64,000 nt of DNA from Flectonema sp. DT1601 (lineage: Eukaryota > Euglenozoa > Diplonemea > Diplonemida > Diplonemidae). A model generated the notes under the pieces. It made no database searches and was not told the DNA's origin. It was given only the letters and a program-made list of their open reading frames with translations. Made by a program: the position numbers and the translations under genes. Positions within the stretch are counted from its first letter, which is position 1. Every line of letters begins with the position of its first letter. This document shows positions 30,882-42,103 of this stretch, one piece after another. The DNA is taken from contig OZ025836.1 in the NCBI GenBank assembly GCA_964019425.1, forward strand, positions 124,001 through 188,000, written 5' to 3'.

Positions 30882-32512
30882 TTATGTAAATTTACCTTGT
30901 TTCCACATATGTTCGTAGTCTGTATCAGATAACGTCTTTTTTTGCTTCTCAACTCTGGTCATTCTGCTCCATACCATTTCAAATACAAGTCTAAACTTGC
31001 TTCGTTTGATAGGATCTCCAGTTTGTTCATCAAAAATATGAAGTGGCATGTAGTGTTGGACATACATTGGTCCATTAAACAGGAGGACAGAATGTAGATT
31101 TCTGTCCTGAAGTTTTAGCAAGTCCCAGAATTGAACCCAGGGATACTGCTCTGAAGGAGCGTCTATCACAGGTTCTGAAACTCCAGTTTCCCCAGCAAAC
31201 TGTCTCGTCGTTTCCGATGATAGTAATTTACCAATTGTTAAGGATCCACTTAGGTGCATTGCTGGATGGAAATTATCAGCTCGACCAGTCTGTAGTTTGT
31301 TATTTATAAAGTGATCCTTCTTTTCCAAGTAGATCTCCTACCAGATTATTTGATAATATAAATTAAACATACCGTCCAGTCTAATTGCTGATAACATTCA
31401 ACAAAATTAGATGTTAGAAATACCAACGCTGATTCAGTGTCTCTGAAACCAGCGTATCCTGAAGCTTGTTCAGCAGGAAAACCTGTGTCTTCGATTTTTA
31501 TATTTACTGCTCCAGCACGAGCCTTTGGACCTCCAGAGCTGTGAAATGAGTAATCAGAGTACTTTTTATTATCATCACTACGGGTAATTGAGGACACAAA
31601 GCTTCCAAACTGATGGATTGGCGTCGACCACCAAAATCTAAACCACCGAACCCAAATCGATGGCGTGGAATAGTATGAAAAAACGTAAGCAATTCTTTCA
31701 TTTGTAGTTCTGTCTACAACATAAGTGTAGTACTGGACTGAGTCATTTGAAATCTTTTTACCGAGTGATCCACGATATGGATGGATATTACCCTGCTGAT
31801 GCTTTAATGTTATTAATGCGTATTCTTCTTTTTCTGTTTTTTTTTTTTTAAATGCCAAATGCTCTTTTTACGTGGAAAAAAAAAACCATTCAGATAAGCC
31901 TTATATTTTGTTGATCGCAGCTAGTTTTACTGGCGCACAGGGAAATAGATAACATGACATAATAAATAACGGCTCTTAATCTGAATAGTTTCTTCTCCGA
32001 CTTCGTCGGTGCAAAAAAAAAATAAAAAACTTACCGTGAACAATGGAATTTATTGTAAATCTTGATTCAATTAATGGACGAACGAGATCAACAGGCACCA
32101 TATGAGTTATTAATGCACAAGATTTAAGTTCGTGTACGTGATCAGTGATTGTACCTTCTGGTTCAGGGAGACCACTATTGAATTGTAATTCTTGTTTGTT
32201 GCGAGTATCGTCTTCCAAGAATCGCTTGCGGAGTTCTTTCATTCGCCTTTCGAGTGTTTTATTGGCTTCGGTTTCGTCTTTTAATCGAAACATTTTATCT
32301 CGTTCACCTAACATCTCTTCTCCAACCATGTTTGAAAATTCTTCATATGACACAAAGACTTCTTCACCATTAGCATCATATTTTGGTTTTCTTTTAGATG
32401 ATTTGACGCCTGAATCGCTACTGCTGGTGCTGTAGCATCGAACTTGAGAATTCCACGCACCAGTTGCAGGTCGTCTCCCGACGTGACATATTTTTTGAAG
32501 TGAGTGAGACAT
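30882..32512 (-). CDS. Unrecognised, probably mitochondrial protein (464 aa)
   Basis: Exons at 32512-32035, 31833-31373 and 31337-30882 join in frame. The ATG directly follows an acceptor (TTCAACGACAG). The N-terminus (SLQKICHVGRRPATGAWNSQVRCYSTS) is basic, Ser/Arg-rich and ends in RCYST, a good mitochondrial presequence. A charged coiled-coil-like segment follows (RMKELRKRFLEDDTRNKQ), then an aromatic-rich folded region (WVRWFRFWWSTPIHQFG) and a C-terminal domain with YPWVQFWDLLKLQDRN. I do not recognise the family. Intron 1 contains an R1 repeat copy inserted antisense 13-16 nt from the donor. Confidence 0.75.
31885..32022 (+). repeat. SINE-like repeat R1, copy 1 (in an intron)
   Basis: Read on the plus strand, it starts ACCATTCAGATAAGCC and ends with the hairpin CCGACTTCGTCGG, GTGC and an A tail. 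The first 16 bases are nearly the reverse complement of an internal block (GGCTCTTAATCTGAATAG), so the element can fold back on itself. The A tail suggests RNA-mediated copying. It lies antisense in intron 1 of the 464-aa gene. Confidence 0.75.
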
Positions 32513-32786
32513 CTGTCGTTGAAAGAATAAGAATAAAATAATTTCACAAATGACGGTGATTAATATAAATGACTACTGGCATTGCGTTATTCTAACCAAC
32601 TACTACTCACTCCTATTATTGACCTGAAAGGGGAGACATAAATAGAACGTAATGGCTGGTTCAAGTAGACTAAAATACCAATTAACAGAGGCAAGGATAC
32701 CTATTGTTAAATATAAATAGTGGGGGGTATGAAGATACCCCCAGACTAAGAGAAGTATTGTTCGCAAAAGGGGAAATTATTAAGAC

Positions 32787-34838
32787 TCAGAAATCTTTAA
32801 TGGGATCAAGCGGATCTTCCTTCCCTTCGATAACAACTTCCTGTTGCACATCATTTGTTAGAGTCGCTGGTGTCAACAAGTCGTCAGCTCCTACTCTTGA
32901 TCGGCTTGGTTTCTGTTTTATTATTATTATTTTTTTTTTTTGATTATATAATTCAATCCCGACGGTTGTTAGGTACGAATCGAATTTTTTTCTAAAAGAA
33001 TTTAAAAAATTATAAAAAAAACAAACCTGCCAACGATCACAGATTGGCAACCGAACATTCTCAGCTGCTTTAGGTGCCCAGATTCCAGTACTGTAGTTTG
33101 ACCCCTCATGGATGGCGTTGAGTTGTTTTATTGTGAGTTGGAATTTCGGATGTAGAGGTCGGCGAGCGTGTGGATATTCTTTTTTCCTGAAAAGTATTTG
33201 GTCAAGCATCGGTCCAATATCCTGACAGATCTCTGGCCTAGTAGGTGGCAACGGTTTACCAAATCCTACAACAGGTGACAAAACTGTTGACAAAACTTGT
33301 TGATTCTCAAACGGCCTAAAGAACGGAGGAGGATGACACGACTCAGCACCAGTCGCTCTTGCTGGAGGACATTGATGACACATATGAGCATCAACAGACC
33401 ATCTAAACATACAAGTTGACCAGGTACCAGTCTCCCACCTTCCAAGCATGTTACCGTAAACATTAGCTTCGCTCATTCTTCGACCAACAGTCGTCAGTCG
33501 ATCAATAGAGTGAGGTCCTACCTGATTATACCTCGGTAAACTATGATGAACGTAGTCAATTAACTTGTCTGCATCCGCTGGTACATTCTTAAGAGTTTCA
33601 GTAGCTGCGTGCTCTAATTTCTTTGAATAAATGTCTCTTTTTGAACTTAGTATTCTGGCTGCTCCATGAAAAACGTCAAGTATTTGGTTGTTTTGTAGAT
33701 CATCTGCGCTGTCTAACTGTGTTGAATATGAACATTCTTTTGGTAGTTGTGATTGTGGAATTTCTTGAATAGATTTTTGACGTGGAATTCCTTTTTTTAA
33801 TCTAATAGCCAGCTCATGAATCCCTTGTCGAATGTCACCCTTAACGGCTCCCAGAACTTCTTCAATAACTTTTGTTGTTCTGGATTTGTCATCGATCTCT
33901 TTGTTTGCTATGAAAGTTAGTCTTTTTTTCATTTGAGCTTCTGTTGCTGGCAGCACTTCGTACCGTTCTACAATTTGCATAAAAGAATCCGTAAATTCTT
34001 TGTGAAGTTGATATTTGACACTATGAGTGTTGCACGACGTGTAAATAAATATAACTGGACTTTGAAAAGGCAACGTTCCAAACTTTGTTATGGATGTTAT
34101 GAATTCATCGAGAATCTGTTTGCGTAATCGAATAGACTGATCGGTGTTTGTCGAGGGTAGATTTTTTATAACTAAAAATTGCTTTTCGTGATTGGTATCA
34201 CCAACGACGTTGTTAGATTCATAACGCTCATGTAGGAGCGCTCGTTTGAACGTGTCAATTTGCGTGATTGGTTCACCTTCAACTGAAAAGTTTTCGTTTG
34301 GTTCCCAAAGTCGCATTTTTATGTTGTGTTCACGTAGAGCACTTTCTACTAAGGTTTGTTTTCCTGTTCCACAGGGACCATGTAGAAGTAGTACTTTACA
34401 TCTTCTTGCGAGGGGTTTATTATCAGCCACCCATTTTAATACGAAGTTATTTCTAATTCTACTTGTTACTAATTCAGTAGTAGATTGGGGTTTGTATTTA
34501 TTAAAGATTTCGAAGATGTCTGTTTGTTTTATTGAGTTTTGTAAAAACTTAGGAACCATCGGGAACTCATCAACAGCATCTCTAGTGAAACTGAGTCCTC
34601 TGAACAAGGGAGGTGTACTACTTCTGGTGTCTATATCATTAGCCTTGGTTCGTTTTATAGTCGCTAAAGAAGTCTTAGTTGTTGCCTTCCGTTTTGTGGT
34701 CTTTTTAGGGGCTGCTTTTGCAGCGGATTTCTTTCTGGAAGGCTTCTTCAATGGTGGCAGTTTCGGTATCGGTGCTCTCAGGAATTCTAAAAAACTATCG
34801 TCGTCGTCATCGGACGAGATAGTTATGGGTGCTGACAT
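32787..34838 (-). CDS. RAD17: RAD17-like checkpoint clamp loader
   Basis: Exons at 34838-33027 and 32912-32787 join to 645 residues. A basic, Lys-rich N-terminus (~70 residues) precedes an AAA+ region starting KYKPQSTTELV, as in RAD17 (DKYxPxxxxELAVH). The lid and collar regions (GDIRQGIHELA, then ILDVFHGAARILSSKRD) also follow RAD17, which loads the 9-1-1 clamp at DNA damage. Oddities: Walker A reads GPCGTGKQ, with Gln where Ser/Thr normally binds Mg, and the Walker B position reads FLVIKNLPS without the expected acidic pair. The final exon is short and acidic. RFC1 or another large RFC subunit is the alternative. Confidence 0.7.
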   Translation of the reverse strand: MSAPITISSDDDDDSFLEFLRAPIPKLPPLKKPSRKKSAAKAAPKKTTKRKATTKTSLATIKRTKANDIDTRSSTPPLFRGLSFTRDAVDEFPMVPKFLQNSIKQTDIFEIFNKYKPQSTTELVTSRIRNNFVLKWVADNKPLARRCKVLLLHGPCGTGKQTLVESALREHNIKMRLWEPNENFSVEGEPITQIDTFKRALLHERYESNNVVGDTNHEKQFLVIKNLPSTNTDQSIRLRKQILDEFITSITKFGTLPFQSPVIFIYTSCNTHSVKYQLHKEFTDSFMQIVERYEVLPATEAQMKKRLTFIANKEIDDKSRTTKVIEEVLGAVKGDIRQGIHELAIRLKKGIPRQKSIQEIPQSQLPKECSYSTQLDSADDLQNNQILDVFHGAARILSSKRDIYSKKLEHAATETLKNVPADADKLIDYVHHSLPRYNQVGPHSIDRLTTVGRRMSEANVYGNMLGRWETGTWSTCMFRWSVDAHMCHQCPPARATGAESCHPPPFFRPFENQQVLSTVLSPVVGFGKPLPPTRPEICQDIGPMLDQILFRKKEYPHARRPLHPKFQLTIKQLNAIHEGSNYSTGIWAPKAAENVRLPICDRWQVCFFYNFLNSFRKKFDSYLTTVGIELYNQKKKIIIIKQKPSRSRVGADDLLTPATLTNDVQQEVVIEGKEDPLDPIKDF

Positions 34839-34975
34839 TTTTTTTAATTATTTTGTTTTCAAAAAGTTACCTGTTTGAAGATGCAGTTAAGTTTAACAAA
34901 AGTGATGCAACAAGTGTCGCTTGATAGCCGCACTCCCAAAGACCCACACATGAGCTGGATGTAGCTCACAAGAAC

Positions 34976-35006
<31 letters not shown>

Positions 35007-35314
35007 CCCTCAATAAATTGCTTCCCGATGAAAAAAAAAAAAAAAACACATATTTCATTTCATTTCTATTTCTTTTTTTTCTTTAAAACAAGGCAGATAA
35101 AAGTAAAAATAGATAAAAAAGAAGAAAATGCCCAAAAAAGGGAAACGGGAAAAATAATTTAAACAAAAAAAAAAAAAATACCATCAAAAAAAAGAAAAAA
35201 CCGTAACATTGATCAATTCAAATAGGAAAAGGGGATTTCAAAAAAACACTTGTTTTCTTTTCGTTACTTTTATGTTCACTAAAATGCCAATAAGCTTTGG
35301 TGGTGACCTTTTTT
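34839..35314. other. Intergenic spacer
   Basis: It has a T run of ~26 nt near 34980-35006 and many A runs. It holds the RAD17-like leader (acceptor TTCAAACAG ~35 nt before the ATG) and the 3' UTR of cytochrome c1's upstream neighbour region. No gene is seen. Confidence 0.5.
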
Positions 35315-36198
35315 CTATGCACGTCCAATACGGGTATTCTGTTTAATTTTTGTTTGTTTGTTTTTCATTTCAATAAATAAAGAAAATAACATCCACATAC
35401 TCTTAAACGTCTCAACTTAGCCATGTTAAATCTTGTCTTGTACCAGTAGAAGGTGAATGGAATAACTGCCATGGAGGTAAGCTGCAACTTAGTGAATGAA
35501 TACTTTCTCTCGTCCATCCAAGGTTCGGCACACCAAGAAAGGAAGCAACAGACATCCTTCGACATTTGAGAAACCGATGCTGGGGTTCCATCATCAAAGT
35601 CAATCATCTCATCTGAGAGAGGAGCAGGCATACCAATCCAACCTCCTGGGAAGTATGGGTTCCAAAATACTGTTGATGAAGGTGCGCTTAATCCTTCAGG
35701 AACAGGTCTTCCGTAAGAAGTCATTAGCGAAAAGATGTAGTTCTCACCACCATCTCTACCCTTGGTAATGAGCGACAAGTCAGGTGGGTATGCTCCACCG
35801 TTTGAAAACTTCGCAGCCTGTTCGTTGTCATATGGACGAGGGAGTTTGTCAATAAGAATTGCTGGTCTTTTTTCAACTGCTCCAGTCTTGTCAGGATCAG
35901 CATCGACTTCGCATTCAGCGGCGTATTCCTTTGCCATTTCAATAGACATAAACTCCTGAAGGTGACGGAATGACAACGCGTCTAACGAATGACATGGAGC
36001 GAATACTTCTGTGTACACCTGTCTACCTCTAGCAACCGAACCCCAATCGTGACCGTGGTACATCATCTTTGTTGGACGTCCGTACGCCAACGGGGCCTGT
36101 ATTGCGTGTTTTATCGCTTTCGAATACTACTCAAGTCTACCATAAATAAAGAAACATACCTTGTGCAACCATGGGTAACTCGGAGCATGTAAGTCCAT
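35315..36198 (-). CDS. CYC1: Cytochrome c1 with single-cysteine heme site
   Basis: Exons at 36198-36160, 36096-35401 and 35338-35315 join in frame to 252 residues. The start MDLHAPSYPWLHK resembles the mature protein's N-terminus (PWxHxGPL), so there is no cleavable presequence, as known for trypanosomatid cytochrome c1. The heme site reads VFAPCHS: the first Cys of CxxCH is replaced by Phe, the euglenozoan condition. The axial Met lies in FPGGWIGMPAPLSD; DDGTPASVSQMSKDV and one C-terminal membrane helix (LTSMAVIPFTFYWYK) complete the family pattern. It is the heme subunit of complex III, passing electrons to cytochrome c. The last exon adds only seven residues. Confidence 0.95.
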
Positions 36199-36658
36199 AT
36201 TATTACAGCGTCACCTAATCAGGAAGAAAAAAAAAGAATCGGCAAAACTTCACTTTTTACTTGTTTTACATAACACTTTTTGTTTTGTTTTGTGCCCAAC
36301 CTGATGATATTAACAGATTGGTGATATGTAGTTCAATAATCCATTTATGTGGTATAATGTGTTTCCTGCAATGTATATAATTTTTTTGCTTCAGTTCAAA
36401 TCCGAGTTGTGGAACAATAATCGGCACTTGTTGGCCACTAAAGGGGAGCTGGAGAGAGGGTAACAGTATTTCAAAAAAGAAAAAAAACCTTTTTTTTTTT
36501 TTTTTTTTTTTTTTTTTGTTCTTAAATATTCCTATTTACAAAAAGACAACGTATAACCACATAAAATAACCATCAACCATTCGAACACATATGAAGACCA
36601 GAAGGTACCACAAGTGTGTGACAGAACGAAGGGGAAGAGAAGCTTGTTACAATACTAA
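36199..36658. other. Intergenic spacer
   Basis: A/T-rich spacer with a ~26-nt T run near 36492-36517. An ATTAG acceptor on the minus strand lies ~16 nt before the cytochrome c1 ATG. No gene is seen. Confidence 0.5.
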
Positions 36659-37840
36659 CTAACGACCAAATAGAATTGAGTTGGAGGTTGAGGTAAGAGG
36701 TTGCTGTTCTACTCTTGCAGCTTCGGCTTTAAGAGCACGAGCAGACTCAACCTGAATTTTCCGATCTTCACCTAACTGACGGCGTTCTTCTTTACGTTCA
36801 CGAGCCCAGTTACGTTCCAAAACGATAGCAATGCGTCGCTCTTGGTCTTCACGTCTATCAAATGCCAGCTGAGCTGCACGTTCATCTTTTTGTTGTTGTT
36901 CTTTTTGATGACGTTGTTGTGCTTGCGTTATTTGAATGCCTCGTAATGTCTCATCAGGTAGTCGTTTATAATTTCTTTTTGAATCTGAGAGAGCAGGACC
37001 ATCACTAAGTAAATCACTGTCAAGCATATTTTGAATTTCTTGCGCATTACAAGTTGTCTCGTACTGCTTCATTACAATTGAATTGTGTTTTTTCTGTTCA
37101 GCAAGTCTCTTGTTGAACTCTGCTGTGCATCGATTACGCTCTAACCTTTTAGCAGCGATGGACTGTTCAATTTCAAATGCTCGGTGGGATACTTGTGCTG
37201 ATCTCTGAGCTGCCAAAAGATCATATTCTCTTTCATGTTTTGCTTTTATTTTCTTTTGAGCAATGTCTTGAGTCATCCAGTTATTCATTTGAGTAGCCTG
37301 AGCCTTTCTGCGATCTCCGTTGTCGAGATCTTCACCTTCGAAAACTTGTATACTACTAACAGTGCAATCATCTTTATAAATAGGAGGGATATCATTCTTC
37401 AATCTGCTAGGATCATTCATGTCCCATTCACGACTGTCTTGTTTCTTTTGTTGGGTTGCATGAAAACGAGCGATGTTTAATTGAGTTTCTTTTCGTTGTT
37501 TTAATCTTTCCCCTTCTAAATAAACAGCATGCTTATCATTCAGTACTGCTTGTTGCGCGAAATGTGCATCTACTTCTTTCTGTGCTTGTTGCATTGCTTT
37601 CTTCTCTAGCACTTGTTTGTTTAACGTGTCCTTGTCGATCTGGATTCCGCTTTTGGGACCCGCAAAGCTGTTGTTGTTACTTTAAATTCTGAACACCGAG
37701 CAGCCCCGAGGAAAATTATTTTAAACAACAAAGAACACTACATACCGCTTCTCCAGCGCTGGGCCACTCACACGTAACTTCCCTCGAGAGGCCCTCTGGG
37801 CCCTAGAAACGGCATCACTGATGTCGGGAAGTGCATCCAT
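36659..37840 (-). CDS. RIB43A-family flagellar microtubule protein
   Basis: Exons at 37840-37746 and 37667-36659 join to 367 residues, the usual RIB43A length (~370-390). It is almost wholly coiled coil. The diagnostic block NDPSRLKNDIPPIYKDD ... SSIQVFEGEDL, followed by QATQMNNWMTQDIAQKK, matches the RIB43A/RIBC2 signature. These proteins lie inside the A-tubule of flagellar doublets. An acceptor (TTTATCACAG) is 14 nt upstream of the ATG. The gene implies a motile-type flagellum in this organism. Confidence 0.88.
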
Positions 37841-38049
37841 CGATGCAACTTTTCTGTGATAAATAATTAAATAAGATAAAACTTTTCTCTCAAAAAAAAA
37901 AAAAAACATTTCAAAACACAAAATGTACGAAGAATTTTATAATACAAAGTAACCCCTCGAATTGAAATCTATTTATATTTTTATTTTTTTAACACCAATC
38001 TATGAAAGTAACAAAACTCGGAAAAAGAAACAATACACCAACAGAGAAA

Positions 38050-39048
38050 TCACTGATTTAATGATGTTGACAGACTGCCAAGTCTAGTGCTAGATCCATC
38101 AGCCATCGCAATAAGGTGTGGGTATTGATGTCGTAGTTCTCTTGAGATAGATGTTCGATGGCGCCAACTACCATTGGTTGCAGTAGATGAAGACTCCGAC
38201 ACCCTTCTCGACATCGCACTTCGCAATGATGATCGCCGAGGAGTTCTCGTTGATAACGATGGTGCTCCAGAACTACTATTAGCCTTACTCAGTGATAGCG
38301 CTGCTTTCTTATGTTGTAATTGAATAAAATGATCATACTGTTGAATCTCTGTTAGGTGTTTCTGTGGTTGATATATTCCCCAACGTTGAAACAATTCTAA
38401 GTATGTCTGTCGAGGGGCAGTAGCAAAGGGATGTTTAGTTCTATTAGCCTGTCGACCTAAGTCAGTAAGAATTCTGTCTAAGGAAGATATGTCGTGGCTA
38501 ATTTCAAGTTCCTTCTGCTCAATGTCTGGGGCGTGGTAGGAGTCGGGTTCAGATTCTTGTTCGATGTTTTCATTTTCTGTTTCATCAAACGCAGATTTCG
38601 CAGTTTCTGCAGACCCGTGCATTCTAGGCCCAAGTGGTAGTGCTTCGGGAGCATTACCATGTTTACCCATTGCAGTATCGGCTAAGTAGTGTAAATAATT
38701 ACGTTTCATGTCTAAATAATCATCTATGGCACCCTTTCCCATGACGGAATCAACATCATCTCCCAACTCTGGTGGTGCTAACATATGTAACTGTCCTGAA
38801 TTCCTTGCAGGTGTTGAGGTCAATGTTTCACTTGGAGTGCTAACATGATGTTGTGTTTGTTGATTTGATTGTTCAAATGGACTTCCACTTCCCCACTGAA
38901 CAGTTCTATTTGTACTTAAAGGGCTACTCTGGGTTTGCTGTTCAGTGACTTCTCTCTTCTCACCTTTCTGTGCCTGGCTCTTCAATGCTGTCAACAAATC
39001 TTGAGTTCGTTTTAGTACCTCGCTAAGGGCTGGTCGAGAGGAGTCCAT
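38050..39048 (-). CDS. Ser/Gln-rich protein of unknown function (332 aa)
   Basis: An intronless frame from the ATG at 39048, preceded by an acceptor (AAATCACAG) 26 nt upstream. Mostly disordered and rich in Ser, Gln and Thr. One more ordered, Glu-rich helical part lies in the middle (IEQKELEISHDISSLDRILTDLG) and another follows (YLELFQRWGIYQPQKHLTEIQQYDHF). The C-terminal third is basic with SRRVSESSS-type phosphorylation-like sites. No domain is recognised. It could be a cytoskeleton-associated protein, but there is no direct evidence. Confidence 0.7.
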   Translation of the reverse strand: MDSSRPALSEVLKRTQDLLTALKSQAQKGEKREVTEQQTQSSPLSTNRTVQWGSGSPFEQSNQQTQHHVSTPSETLTSTPARNSGQLHMLAPPELGDDVDSVMGKGAIDDYLDMKRNYLHYLADTAMGKHGNAPEALPLGPRMHGSAETAKSAFDETENENIEQESEPDSYHAPDIEQKELEISHDISSLDRILTDLGRQANRTKHPFATAPRQTYLELFQRWGIYQPQKHLTEIQQYDHFIQLQHKKAALSLSKANSSSGAPSLSTRTPRRSSLRSAMSRRVSESSSTATNGSWRHRTSISRELRHQYPHLIAMADGSSTRLGSLSTSLNQ

Positions 39049-40982
39049 ATATTGTTATTATCCTCCAGACCTGTGATTTGAAATGTTATTAATGTTATCA
39101 GAAACTAACTAAGGAATAACTAATCTGGGTTTTACTGTTTAGTGACATCTCTCTGTATAAGAAACAACCAATAAAATCAAAACATTAACTAAATAATGGT
39201 AACTCACAAATGGTCACATATTGCGCAGCCCAGCCACACTACTGGGAAGGGGGTAGGAAGGGTAAAGGGGGGGGGTCTGAGGGACTGGAAACGGATCCGT
39301 CACACAATCAAAAAAACAAAATAAAATAAAATAAAAACTATTTTTTTGTTGTAAGGGGGAAACGTACAGGAATGCTCATCAGAGATTATTTTGATTGGAG
39401 TTCAGATATTTTTTTTTTTTTTTTTTAATTTTCTTTTTCCTTTTTTTTTTTTTTTTTTTTTTTCCCCCTCCTCTATACAACTTGCCTTGTCAGGTTAAAA
39501 AAAAAAGATTTTCAGGTTGGCTGGTTCTTTCGTTTAACCAAAAGAATACTGAAGTTTTCGTTCTTCCGCGGTAGACAGTTTTTCTTAAAACAAAGTAAGA
39601 TTGGTAACACAACTAAGAACTAACCACTGCAGGCACAATCCAATGGCTGTGGCAATGTAATGAAAAGCATCAGCGGTATCCTAAATCGCAACATTTTTTT
39701 GGTCGAGCAAGAAACAGGTTATTACCCCCTGGTGTGACGTCGACATTCCTCCGCCGTTGGCCTTTGCGACCACTCGGGATTTTTACTTAGTTTATTTTTC
39801 GTTTTTCTTTCTGTATATACTTATTCTTTTTTTCTTTTTGACTGTCACAGTAACAACCGTTTTTCCAATTCGTCACTGCGTCAGTTTTTTTTTTTTTTTT
39901 ATTGTGAGGAGAAGAAGGGGAAAAAACATAACAAAAAAGAAAGAAAGAAAGAAGAAAAAAAATAACACAACTGGTTGCGGTTGATAAACCAACAATTTCT
40001 GGAGGACACTATACACTATAATATTATGTACATTGTGTCTTAATTATTTTTTATTCTTTTATCGAAATCACGCCCTAGGAGAATCTCGCTGAGTTCCTTC
40101 ATCACCACACGGACTCTCACTGGCAAGAAGAGATGCAGCAAAATAATTTCTTCTCTAAAGTTTTTTTTTTTTTTTTAAAGGCGATACCAACCGCAGATTT
40201 AAGCAACGTTGTCATATTATATGTTTTTTTTTTTTTTTTTTTTTTTTTTTTTCTTTTTCTTCCCTTATTGATATCTCCCTCCCTCAATTCATTAATTGCA
40301 TTAAAAAAAAAAAAAAAAAAAACTGCCATATCGCACTTATGATTTAACATGCGCGAAGCAATTGTAAAGTAGTAACAGTAAACAACAAGATTGCAAAAAA
40401 AAACAAGAAACACCAAGGTATCAATAACTTGGTGGACAAATGAGTATTGCAGTCCCGCAATAAGTACTACTTCTTGACCTAAAAAAATAGAGAACGAGAT
40501 TATTATTATTATTATTGTTATTTTTTTTTTAATTTTTCACACGAAAAAATCCTCGAATTCTCGATTTCTAAATGCAAAAAAAAAAAAAAAAAAGATAGAG
40601 AATGGCAAGTGAGCAGAAGCAGTTATCATAAATAAAATAAAAAATAAAATCAATCAATAAGTCGTAGAACATTAATTAGATAATCGTTGGTTTCACCCCC
40701 TAATTGTCCCAAGTATTAATGTCGTAAGCGGCTTACCAACAGCTTTTTAAATAACTATCATAAAAAAATTGGGCAGCACGAATAATTATTCCAATCCCAA
40801 GAAAGAAAAGGAAAGCTCAGATGAAACAGTCGGTTTTAGGCACCAACAGCTCCGGACAAAACTGAAGTATCACAGGGAGAGACTTCAGGAAAAAAAAAAA
40901 AAGAAAAGGAAAACAGTCAGTTGAGGTTTCACCTTTACCAGATCGAATAAAGCCTTAAATTTTAATTAAAAAAAAATGTGGG

Positions 40983-41014
<32 letters not shown>

Positions 41015-42069
41015 GAGATAGAGAACAGAGAGAGAATGAAAAAAAAAGAAAAAGGAGGGACGAACACAGAAAGTACACATTGAATAAAGTGGCAGATCCC
41101 TTTTCATTTTTTTTCAATCATTGTGAAGTATCTTTGAATTGCAAAAAAAAAAAAAAAAAAAAAAAAAAATTAACAATCTATGATGTCTATATCGGCGACC
41201 AGTAAAACGATCACTCGGAAATCAGCTCTTGTCGAAGTCAGTACCAACAATTATCAAACGATTCCCCTGAAGAACAACACCAGCAAAAAAAAGAGGGGGA
41301 AAAAAAGGGGGAAAAAAAAAGAGAGAGAGCAAAAAGATTTTCTTTTCTCTCTATATCACGTAAGGGAACTGATTCTAGACGCTACATAAAAAAAGAGAAA
41401 ACTCCAGCAGTAATTCAGACACACACAGAGCCATATAATATAGCCGTAACTGAAAGAAAAACAAAAGTAGTCTTAGTCTTTTTTTATCTTATTATAACGT
41501 AAACGAAGGATTTACTTTGTCTTTGTCTTTTTTTTTTATTTTTGACATTATTCGTCGCATCGATGGAGATTTTTCTATAAATCCGAGAAGACAGGCTATG
41601 AGTCACTCACAGATACGGAAAGTATCCTTTCCTGTCCTCTTGAAGAGGAACTTCCTACGGACGGAAATGAGAATAAGAAAAAAGAAGAAGAAAAAACTGC
41701 AGAAAAAATTGCCTGATAGCAAGCTTCGTTGTCATTTTTTTTTGTTGCTGTTGTTCGTTGTTACCCAATATCATCAGAGACAATAATTTTAGGCATGACC
41801 ACCGGTATTCTCTATGGTTATGACTTAATCCCCTGTTTTGAATATATATGTCAGGGGTCTACTTCCAACAAAAGATAAGGGTTTTACACAATAAGAAAAA
41901 TCTTGAATTAATTGCCAAAAAAGGGTGAATTAAACCGCTAACTTTTAAATGTAGTCACATTCAATGGGAAAAAAGAAATTTCTGTTTTTTTTTTTTTTTT
42001 TTTTAATTTTTTTCATTTATTTTTTTTTTTTTTTTTATTCCCCTCACACGTTTGTGAACAAAGAGAGCA

Positions 42070-42103
<34 letters not shown>

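Noticed and set aside
31985-32012. R1 3' hairpin as a hammerhead or other small ribozyme
   Set aside because: The CUGANGA and GAAAC core elements are not present in the right order.
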